A stretch of DNA of 64,000 nt from DATAXI01 sp963756185 (GTDB taxonomy: Bacteria > Verrucomicrobiota > Verrucomicrobiia > Chthoniobacterales > Chthoniobacteraceae), in contig CAVWMS010000015.1 of the NCBI GenBank assembly GCA_963756185.1, positions 62,001 through 126,000 on the forward strand, given 5' to 3'. Both the position numbers and the translations under genes were made by a program. The notes under the pieces are model-generated. The model searched no databases, was not told the origin of the DNA, and saw only the letters and a list, made by a program, of their open reading frames with translations. How positions within the stretch are numbered: the first letter of the stretch is position 1; every line of letters begins with the position of its first letter. Below are positions 54,566-61,470 of this stretch, piece after piece.

Positions 54566-55522
54566 ATGGAGCAACCTGAAGTGGCATATTTCCTCCTAAA
54601 GAACGGCCAACAGATGGGGCCGTATTCCGCAGCCGAAATTGAGGCGCGAATCGCGAACGGATCAGCAAGCACTGCTGACCTCGCATGGTGCGAGGGCCTT
54701 ACCGATTGGAAGCCCATTTTCGAGATTTCATTCTTCAGGCAAACCACAGAGCGGCCTCCTCTACCGCCCACTCCCGCGCCGCCCCCATCAACGTCGCCAC
54801 CGATTCAATCCGTTTCAATTCCGGAATTCGTCCAGCGTCTGAAAAAGCGACCTAAATGGGCTGTTAGAGTGGGAGCGGTAATACTTATCGCCGCTTTGTC
54901 GTCTTTAATTTGGATATTCTGGCCGTCCGGACCGCCAAACACTCTAATTAAAGATGCGCTCGGCGGCAATGTCATTAATTATGCCGTCACTGACACCTAT
55001 ACGCGGAAGGAAGATGGGGAAAAAGTCTACATATATCACCTCAATGTAATATATTCGTCAAACGATGGCCCGAGACTCCTTTCCTTAAACCAAAAACAAG
55101 TAACACTTGGATTTGTCAAGCGCGGAAAGGAATGGTATTGGGGACAGCGCAACGACGATCGGAAATCCAACGACCAGACAGAAAGTGCCAACCAACTAGA
55201 AGGCGTTTATTCCTATACCGGCCCCCTCCTCGACGAGACTACTGGTCTTCAGGTCCAAACGAGTGAGAACGGTTTTCAACCCCAACCGAGTGAGGTGACT
55301 GTTTCTTACGACGTTCGTTCGGATGGTTCATTCATTTTCCAGAAGGATACCGGCCTTGGCCCCTACGCAGGCCCGTTCGCCGATGTGCATTACCAAGGAA
55401 CTTGGACCATACAGGGAGACGAAATCGTATTTGTCATCGACGGAAAAGAGTTCAATAGAATGAAGCAAGAAGGAACAGACCTCATTGGAAAGGACGACAC
55501 ACGGTATGTCCGCGTCCACTAA
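54566..55522 (+). CDS. GYF_2-domain single-pass membrane protein (island cargo)
   Basis: A 318-residue protein. The N-terminal GYF_2 domain is YFLLKNGQQMGPYSAAEIEA ... DLAWCEGLTDWKPI (residues 7-55), then a Pro/Ser linker (PPTPAPPPSTSPP), a transmembrane helix (VRVGAVILIAALSSLIWIFW, near 110-130) and an extracytoplasmic domain of about 190 residues with VNAIYSSN-like strands and DGSFIFQKDTGLGPYAGPF. GYF_2 domains are common in membrane proteins of many bacteria and may bind proline-rich partners. It overlaps the lipoprotein gene by 17 bases. Confidence 0.7.
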   Translation: MEQPEVAYFLLKNGQQMGPYSAAEIEARIANGSASTADLAWCEGLTDWKPIFEISFFRQTTERPPLPPTPAPPPSTSPPIQSVSIPEFVQRLKKRPKWAVRVGAVILIAALSSLIWIFWPSGPPNTLIKDALGGNVINYAVTDTYTRKEDGEKVYIYHLNVIYSSNDGPRLLSLNQKQVTLGFVKRGKEWYWGQRNDDRKSNDQTESANQLEGVYSYTGPLLDETTGLQVQTSENGFQPQPSEVTVSYDVRSDGSFIFQKDTGLGPYAGPFADVHYQGTWTIQGDEIVFVIDGKEFNRMKQEGTDLIGKDDTRYVRVH

Positions 55523-57710
55523 GCACTTCAAGTGCGCGCAATACTCCGCTGTACGACTCGCCCCTTTGCTTGCAAGCGTCCTTTTGTTGTCCGGTTGCCT
55601 GCCGCCCAGCTTGTCCTCGAAGCCATCAGGCCAGGATATACAGGAAGTCTTGCAATCGGACTTGACGGCCTTGGGCGTACAAGACCAATTGGATCGCTAC
55701 CTGATTACCAATGAATATTTCCGTACGGTCTACGGGCACAAATACTATTGCTGCGATTTGACTCTGTATGTTTACAAAGGAGATGCGCCGGTCGCACAAA
55801 ATGGATCATTGAATGTTACCGGAGCATGGGCGGGAAGCCTTATGTTTGTGGAAAAGGAAAAGCAATGGTACGCGACCATCAATGAACCATTCAAACCCTC
55901 CACCGAGCAATATCAACCAACCGACGATGAAACTCGTCAGATTCAGCAAGGCCATCAGTGGGCGAGGTCCATGCTCCATCAAGCGGAAGGCTTTGTCAGC
56001 GATAAGATCAAAAGTGCAGGCGATTCCGACAGCCCAGAAAAGCTCCGTGATACGACGGCTTCAATCTTTCAAGAGTGGGACGAGAAATACGGAACACTTT
56101 TGGAAGGTTACAAAGCCGACGAACCCGAGGTGTTGCGTTTACAAACTCTTGGAGCTAAACTCGAAAGCGGACTGAACGAGGCGCGAGACCATGTAGTTCA
56201 GCGGCAGCAAATGGTTTTGCTGGCGAAATTGAAACAAACGACCGATCAGTGTACATCTGCCATTAACTCAGCCATCAGCCAGGTTACCTTGGCGACCTCC
56301 GCCGACGCTCTGGATGCAATTTATGTGAAGGCCAATAACGCTCTGGCAAGCACTAACAAGGCCGTGCAAGACCTAGTAACCGCGCTCGAAAGCAGCGGCT
56401 ATTATGGTTATAGCCAAGACGAAACATTTAAAGCAGAGGCTATTAAGCTTGAAACATTGCTAACGAAAAAGCGGCATGAACTCCTCATCGGCGAGCTGTC
56501 AGCATCATTAGTGGAAACAAAGCAACTGGTTGCACTGCGAAACAAAAAACTTGAAGAGACTACGAGCGATCAAGAAGTAGACGATTTGGAAAGCTATATT
56601 ACAAGCGCTTCCGAAAAGCCAAAAGCGGTTTGCTGTGATTTCTCAAAAAACATGGCTCTCGACGGAATCGGGGTCATAAAATCGCCAAAAATAGCCTATG
56701 AACGTTTAACTGAAAATAAGGACGTATATCCAGAGGAGCAACAATTAAGGGATGCCATCGCCGATTTATGTGGTCCCGCTTACGGTGAGCGAAAAACAGA
56801 ACTAACAACCTTGGCATATCTTGACGAAGCCAGGGGCCTTATACTTCGGATAAAGCAAAGCTTTTATGCCGACCTAGGCGATGGTCTGGGCGGGTCTGCT
56901 AGGATTATGGGCGCTTTGACTCAGCCATATCTGGCAACAAGCGACGCTAGTCCTTCCAGCACTTACAATGTGTTTTTTCTGGCAGGAAAAAAGTATTGTG
57001 ACTTTGTTCACGATTATCCGTTGAACAATAGTGACGAAAAGCAGTTAGGCGAAATCGGGAATGCATTTCTTAACCATAGCTTTGAAAAAGAGCTTGCCAT
57101 AGAGCACGCATCGCAGATTCAGACGCATTTTGGTGCCAGCCAGGCTTCCTATTTTGAGCAATGGAAAGAAGAATTAAGGGATGGCACGGTGGCCAAGCTG
57201 CTTGCTGGAATGTCGGCTGGTGGTGAGCCAGACAAGAATATCAACGAATTTACGCCGCTTACACAAGAGTCTCAATCGCAACGATTGCAGCCGTCGGAAC
57301 AAACCGCAATTGCTAACTTTGTGGGGTCCTTTATTACGGCTTTTTCCGACGGGGATATAAAGACGGTTCTGAGCTTTTACGACACTAGGGTAAATTACCT
57401 GGACGCGGGTTCAGTGGGATTGAACGAGGTTTCAAAGGAATACGGCCAATTCCTAGAGCGATGGCCCGCGCACAAATGGACACTTGTTGGTCCAATTGAG
57501 GCGGAGGCGCTGAATGCCACTGATACACAGTTGCGGTTCCAGATAATCTTCACTGTTTCAAATCCAGTCAACGGGCGGGAGCGCGAGGGTAGTGCCACGG
57601 AGGAGTGGATTATTCGCAGCAATGATTCGAATATGACATTTAAAATTGTTGCTCAAAAGGAACAAACAGTAAATAGGAGGGCTGGACAGGAGGCACATGG
57701 TGCCTACTGA
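55506..57710 (+). CDS. Large lipoprotein with SnoaL-like C-terminal domain (island cargo)
   Basis: A 734-residue protein with a lipoprotein signal (LAPLLASVLLLSGCLPPSL, lipobox LSGC). A long helical middle part (about residues 130-590) carries coiled-coil-like stretches (e.g. SIFQEWDEKYGTLLEGYKAD). The last 120 residues (FVGSFITAFSDGDIKTVLSF ... YDTRVNYLDAGSVG) resemble a SnoaL/NTF2-like fold. No enzyme motif is known to me. Start ATG at 55506 overlaps the upstream GYF gene. Codon use is poor in GC, a sign of acquisition. Function unknown. Confidence 0.7.
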   Translation: MSASTKHFKCAQYSAVRLAPLLASVLLLSGCLPPSLSSKPSGQDIQEVLQSDLTALGVQDQLDRYLITNEYFRTVYGHKYYCCDLTLYVYKGDAPVAQNGSLNVTGAWAGSLMFVEKEKQWYATINEPFKPSTEQYQPTDDETRQIQQGHQWARSMLHQAEGFVSDKIKSAGDSDSPEKLRDTTASIFQEWDEKYGTLLEGYKADEPEVLRLQTLGAKLESGLNEARDHVVQRQQMVLLAKLKQTTDQCTSAINSAISQVTLATSADALDAIYVKANNALASTNKAVQDLVTALESSGYYGYSQDETFKAEAIKLETLLTKKRHELLIGELSASLVETKQLVALRNKKLEETTSDQEVDDLESYITSASEKPKAVCCDFSKNMALDGIGVIKSPKIAYERLTENKDVYPEEQQLRDAIADLCGPAYGERKTELTTLAYLDEARGLILRIKQSFYADLGDGLGGSARIMGALTQPYLATSDASPSSTYNVFFLAGKKYCDFVHDYPLNNSDEKQLGEIGNAFLNHSFEKELAIEHASQIQTHFGASQASYFEQWKEELRDGTVAKLLAGMSAGGEPDKNINEFTPLTQESQSQRLQPSEQTAIANFVGSFITAFSDGDIKTVLSFYDTRVNYLDAGSVGLNEVSKEYGQFLERWPAHKWTLVGPIEAEALNATDTQLRFQIIFTVSNPVNGREREGSATEEWIIRSNDSNMTFKIVAQKEQTVNRRAGQEAHGAY

Positions 57711-57853
57711 CAGGCACGAATCAGAGACCCGAAACCGCTAACCACACGCTCCAGTGGAAAAATCAACTTGAATGCCCAATATTGACGGTGCTCGCACGCT
57801 CCACCTCGCGCAATGCTCGGATGTACGCTGCGGTATTATGTTGTATTTAGTGC

Positions 57854-58111
57854 GTGCCCGCATCCCCTATTTATATCGTACCCGCAGCCGCTAGAATATT
57901 GGTCGAATATCTCTTAGGGGAGGATAACGACAGCAAGTTTTTTTCTGCGCAGGTAAAACGACGACAGGCTGCGGAGAAGCGGTTCCGCGAGAAGCAGTCC
58001 CTAAAGCAAAGTCAAGAAGCTCGAAATTATCGGGAATGGCAGGCATTGCAGAAGCAGCAAAGAGCTTCATCCTCGCCGACGGGTATACAACAGGCTGCGT
58101 CGGCGGCCTAA
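57854..58111 (+). CDS. Small basic protein of unknown function in the island
   Basis: An 85-residue frame starting with GTG (57854), with hydrophobic N-terminus IYIVPAAARILVEYLLGEDN and then a strongly charged helix rich in Lys, Arg, Glu, Gln and Ala (RRQAAEKRFREKQSLKQSQE). It is followed 54 bases later by the intrinsic terminator at 58166. No family is recognised and it may not be real. Confidence 0.45.
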   Translation: MPASPIYIVPAAARILVEYLLGEDNDSKFFSAQVKRRQAAEKRFREKQSLKQSQEARNYREWQALQKQQRASSSPTGIQQAASAA

Positions 58112-58165
58112 CGATTTTGATGACAAATCAACGCCGCTTCAGTGACAAATGACTAAACACCCTTT

Positions 58166-58212
58166 CACCCCTTCAGTTTTGCCACCGCCTGAAAGGCTGA
58201 AGGGGTGTTTTT
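58166..58212 (+). terminator. Intrinsic terminator of the island cargo operon
   Basis: A perfect 11-bp stem CACCCCTTCAG (58166-58176) with CTGAAGGGGTG (58197-58207), followed by five T (58208-58212). It points to the right and ends the forward transcript of the GYF and lipoprotein genes just before the convergent helicase gene (stop at 58220). Confidence 0.88.
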
Positions 58213-58219
58213 CGATTGT

Positions 58220-59692
58220 TCAGAAATCCGACGGATGGATCGTCCATCGGTTGCCTGTCGGGGTGTGCTCGCGCAGAAAGCGCTTGGGGTGACGTTTCGC
58301 CAGCCGCCCCAGATACACGCCGCAGGCGGTTGGGTAGGTAAAGAGCCTTTGGGCCTCCCGTCCGCAACCGCTGGTATCACCGGTCAACACCCGCTCCAGG
58401 TGCTCTGCGGTTCCTTCCCACGCCTCCGCCTCATCGCTTCTAAAAAGCGCGTCGTCGATTAAGCGCATCAGACGGAATTCCGGCGCGAAATTGTCTATCT
58501 CCTGCAAGATTTCCGGGTGATGGAAATGTGTGATTCCAAAGCGTTCGCTCACGAGGGCGGCGGGTATCTCCCACTCTGTAAGGAATCGCAGGAACACTGG
58601 AAGCTCGCTTTCGAGTTGCCGCCAGAACGCCTTGCGCTGTTCCAGCGTCGCCGTGGGCATTGGCATGGCTGTCTTGTGCGCCCGCAAGATAATCAGCTTG
58701 TCCTCTATACTGGGGTCAATCGGCGGCAGGACCATGAGGTTCTCGGGTTCATCGTTGACCGTGATGGACAGCCGCCAGAACGGAGTAAGACTTATCGGAA
58801 TTCGGTTCTTGGCGTGACAACGCTGCCAATCGTTGACGGTGAGATTTTTGAGCAGGGCTCCAAAGTTTCGCCGCGCCCGGATGTCTGTTGAGGCTTGTTC
58901 ATCCTCAATCATCAAATGCTCGGCCTCGAACAGGTCGGAATTGAACTGCGTCAACCCGCTCATGAATTGGTATGGCCGCGCCGATCTTCCACCCAGGATT
59001 AGGGTAATGAGGTTTTGCAACAGAGATTTTCCGCAACCGTGTGGGCCGGCCAGCGCAAGACCCTGCCCGGGGCGTTTCTCTCCCGCGAGCAATGTTTCAT
59101 AGCTGATCTTCAACCAACCAAAGAGGTAGGGCCGTTGGTCGAATTGGAATTGTGAATCGGTTAGCAGTCCATCAATGACGGCGCTTACCGTAAGCCATTC
59201 CCCGGGCTTGTGCTCGATGATGCGCGGTGATTCCGTTACCAGAATCCTGCGCTCTCCCATATCATACACGCCCGTCGCATGCCCAGCCAGCGCACCCGCA
59301 TAATGCACGTCGCAGTTTTGTTGAATCTCAATTAGCCTTTCCTCCAATGGGGAGACGTAAGAACCTTCCGGGGTTTTCGGAGAGATTCCCTGCTTTTTTA
59401 GAATTCGCTTAAATTGTGTCTCGTTTATCAAAATCCAGTTGCCCCGCTGATTGCGAATCCAGTAGCCGTTTCGACCACTGTCAAAAAATGCATCTTGAAC
59501 GGGTATGGACGAGATATCGTTGTCTTCTGCGCGTACCGTAGGCGCGGCCACGTCCTCTTCGTCGGGTACGGTGTCCTTCCTTACACGGCTTGCGCCAGGA
59601 TACCCCGCACCGTTGCTAGATTGCCCGCTGTGGATCGCGTCCGTATCGGGCTGAGCGTCCGCCCGCGCTCCGGGCTTGTAAATTCGGCTCAT
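58220..59692 (-). CDS. Element DNA helicase/replication protein (DUF5906-like, D5/VirE superfamily)
   Basis: A 490-residue ATPase. The Walker A motif is ALAGPHGCGKSLLQNLITL (residues 216-223), with HLMIEDEQASTD as Walker B and later LSITVNDEPENL and LPPIDPSIEDKLIIL, the pattern of DUF5906/poxvirus D5-like helicases found in satellites and prophages. ATG at 59692 overlaps the stop of the primase-like gene (ATGA), so I prefer it over the GTG at 59707. It should unwind the origin of the element. An N-terminal part of 60 residues is low-complexity. Confidence 0.85.
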   Translation of the reverse strand: MSRIYKPGARADAQPDTDAIHSGQSSNGAGYPGASRVRKDTVPDEEDVAAPTVRAEDNDISSIPVQDAFFDSGRNGYWIRNQRGNWILINETQFKRILKKQGISPKTPEGSYVSPLEERLIEIQQNCDVHYAGALAGHATGVYDMGERRILVTESPRIIEHKPGEWLTVSAVIDGLLTDSQFQFDQRPYLFGWLKISYETLLAGEKRPGQGLALAGPHGCGKSLLQNLITLILGGRSARPYQFMSGLTQFNSDLFEAEHLMIEDEQASTDIRARRNFGALLKNLTVNDWQRCHAKNRIPISLTPFWRLSITVNDEPENLMVLPPIDPSIEDKLIILRAHKTAMPMPTATLEQRKAFWRQLESELPVFLRFLTEWEIPAALVSERFGITHFHHPEILQEIDNFAPEFRLMRLIDDALFRSDEAEAWEGTAEHLERVLTGDTSGCGREAQRLFTYPTACGVYLGRLAKRHPKRFLREHTPTGNRWTIHPSDF

Positions 59693-60672
59693 GGCATTAT
59701 CCCCCACGTTTCCCGCTCCTCCGCCGCGAAGTCATCCGGGGAGATATAGGCCAGGTCGTTCAGGTCGCCCACGGGTGCGCCATCCATTTGATGAAGGCCG
59801 GCAAAGTCGAATGCGTCCACGTCCGCGCCCACGGCTTCAAGTTGCCGCGTCCACCGTTTCGCCGCTTCCTGCCCCGCGCTGTCAAGGTGTGGAAAAAGGC
59901 GAATGGTTTTGCCCGCCAGCAACGGCAAGGCATCTTGATGGATGCGCTGTCCCGCCCCCAACATTGCCACGGGAGCAATGTCCGGTTCCCGATCTTCACA
60001 AATGGCGAAATGAAAAGCCGCGAGTGAGTCCGGGCCTCCTTCCACAAAGGCAATCTTTTTGAAGGGCTGGGCCTCCTTCACGCCGATGGGCCAGGAGGCC
60101 CACGAGCCGGGCAAGGTCCATGCCTTCGGGCTTCCCGGTAAGTGCTCCCATGTCCTACCGTCCATGCGGCGCGCCTGTGCGTTGAGCCGCGCGCTATCGC
60201 TGGCAATCCAGCAATTGACGCCCCGTAACTTTGCGAACCACAAAAGGCCGCGTTCACTGGCAAGCTGTATCCCTTCGCGGCTAAGATTGCGAAGCCGGGC
60301 CAGCCGGTGGAAGTCGGGTGCAGTCCCGTGCCTAATCATCGGCAGGGATGGCTTGGGGCGTACCTGCGGGTGCGCTGGCGGGGTTCGTTTTACTGGCAAG
60401 GGTGAAGAAACTGCCCCACCCACCAGTTCGATGAATCGCTTGCAGGCCGCCTTACGGTCAAGCCCGGTTGCCAATGCCAGGAAATCTATGGCATCCCCTG
60501 CCTCTCCGGTCGCAAAGTCCTTGAACAGCAAGCCGTCTTTGAACACGGAGAAGCTTGGGTTCCGATCTTCGCGGAATGGACTACTGCAAGACACTTTCGG
60601 AGTGCCCGGTAGTTCGAGCCGGTGCCATAGGTCAGGGATGGAAAGCCGCGCCTTTGCTTCTACTAGGTCCAT
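59689..60672 (-). CDS. Element primase with CHC2-like N-terminus and Toprim domain
   Basis: A 327-residue protein. The N-terminal fold resembles the CHC2 primase zinc-finger (SCSSPFREDRNPSFSVF ... GEAGDAIDFLALATG) but has only one of the usual cysteines. The Toprim part has KIAFVEGGPDSLAAFHFA and RLFPHLDSAGQEAAKRW (Glu and Asp of the active site). It would start replication of the element. It starts in a TAATG overlap with the excisionase and runs into the helicase by ATGA, so the three form one operon. Confidence 0.82.
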   Translation of the reverse strand: MDLVEAKARLSIPDLWHRLELPGTPKVSCSSPFREDRNPSFSVFKDGLLFKDFATGEAGDAIDFLALATGLDRKAACKRFIELVGGAVSSPLPVKRTPPAHPQVRPKPSLPMIRHGTAPDFHRLARLRNLSREGIQLASERGLLWFAKLRGVNCWIASDSARLNAQARRMDGRTWEHLPGSPKAWTLPGSWASWPIGVKEAQPFKKIAFVEGGPDSLAAFHFAICEDREPDIAPVAMLGAGQRIHQDALPLLAGKTIRLFPHLDSAGQEAAKRWTRQLEAVGADVDAFDFAGLHQMDGAPVGDLNDLAYISPDDFAAEERETWGIMP

Positions 60673-60938
60673 TAGTTCCGGGTCTCCATTTGCGAGCGCA
60701 AAAATGCGCGCACCGAGTCCACCGCGAACAATCGCTTGCCGCGCACCTGTCCACGCCGCCGCAGGCTCACACCCCGAATAGAGCCATCTGCGAGCAAGAC
60801 ATAAGCCAGGCTCCTTTTGATCCCGAAGCGGGCTTGCAGCCCCGTCGCGTCGAGAAACTCGGGGTCCGCGTCATTGACCGGCGACGCGGTAGCCGGGGCA
60901 ATTGTAAAGGCATTGTCGTCCTTTGTTTTTATTGGCAT
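60672..60938 (-). CDS. Excisionase-like helix-turn-helix protein (AlpA/MerR type)
   Basis: An 88-residue small DNA-binding protein. FLDATGLQARFGIKRSLAYV followed by GQVRGKRLFAVDSVRAFLR is the winged-helix excisionase/AlpA arrangement. It heads the operon with primase and helicase and lies 270 bases from attR, where an excisionase would act. ATG at 60938 is used instead of the GTG at 60968. Codes for a recombination directionality factor, by position and fold. Confidence 0.75.
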   Translation of the reverse strand: MPIKTKDDNAFTIAPATASPVNDADPEFLDATGLQARFGIKRSLAYVLLADGSIRGVSLRRRGQVRGKRLFAVDSVRAFLRSQMETRN

Positions 60939-61207
60939 CACCGGAAGAACAGAATTTCTTTGGATCACCGTCCCGCGAGTGGAGTACTCGTCGCAACAGC
61001 CTGTTCTTCAACGAGTTGCGCAACTCGATTATTTTCGCGATACCCTCCCTAATTAGGGTAATAGCCTTCTGGGAACTGGTATTAAGGACGCGGCCAGCAG
61101 ATTCTGACATCGCTGGACACCGGCGAACACCCCTGCGCAGGGTGGTGATGTTATGACAAAATGTTATGACTTTCAGGCACTAATTCATAAGTACCTTATA
61201 ATCATGG

Positions 61208-61299
61208 TGGCGGAAGGGGTGGGATTCGAACCCACGGTTGGTTTAACCCAACGCTCGATTTCGAGTCGAGTGCCTTAAACCGGACTCAGCCACCCTTCC
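61208..61299 (-). tRNA. tRNA-Ser, anticodon CGA
   Basis: On the reverse strand: acceptor GGAAGGG pairs with CCCTTCC, the D-arm is GGCTGAGTCCGGTTTAAGGC, the anticodon loop is ctCGAaa (stem CTCGA/TCGAG), the variable arm is CGTTGGGTTAAACCAACC, the T-arm is GTGGGTTCGAATCCCAC, and CCA is encoded (61208-61210). It reads codon UCG. It is the intact attB tRNA, used by the 8.4-kb element on its 3' side. Confidence 0.95.
61210..61239. other. Right attachment repeat (attR) within the tRNA 3' end
   Basis: Identical to 52828-52857. It covers the acceptor 3' strand, the T-arm and a few bases of the variable arm, so the tRNA stays complete in the integrated state. Confidence 0.85.
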
Positions 61300-61470
61300 A
61301 AAAATGGGAGACCAATATGGCCCCGCGGCGGCGTTCGGCAAGTAAAAGCGAAGAGCCAGACGGGGGCGGACGGCACGCGCGAGCGGAGCACGACATGGGG
61401 GCACGGTGCCCGAAATGAAGCTGCCTCTCCGGCCCCAACGACCGGAGAGGCAATTAACTCCCTGCGCCAG

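Larger units (their letters stand above)
52828..61239. mobile_element. 8.4-kb integrated element in tRNA-Ser(CGA)
   Basis: Bounded by exact 30-bp direct repeats, carrying a tyrosine integrase at the left end and an excisionase-primase-helicase operon at the right end, plus two cargo genes and an XRE regulator. No capsid, terminase or conjugation gene is visible, so it is most like a satellite or a minimal mobilisable island. The cargo part (54.9-57.7 kb) is clearly poorer in GC than the host genes. Confidence 0.85.
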
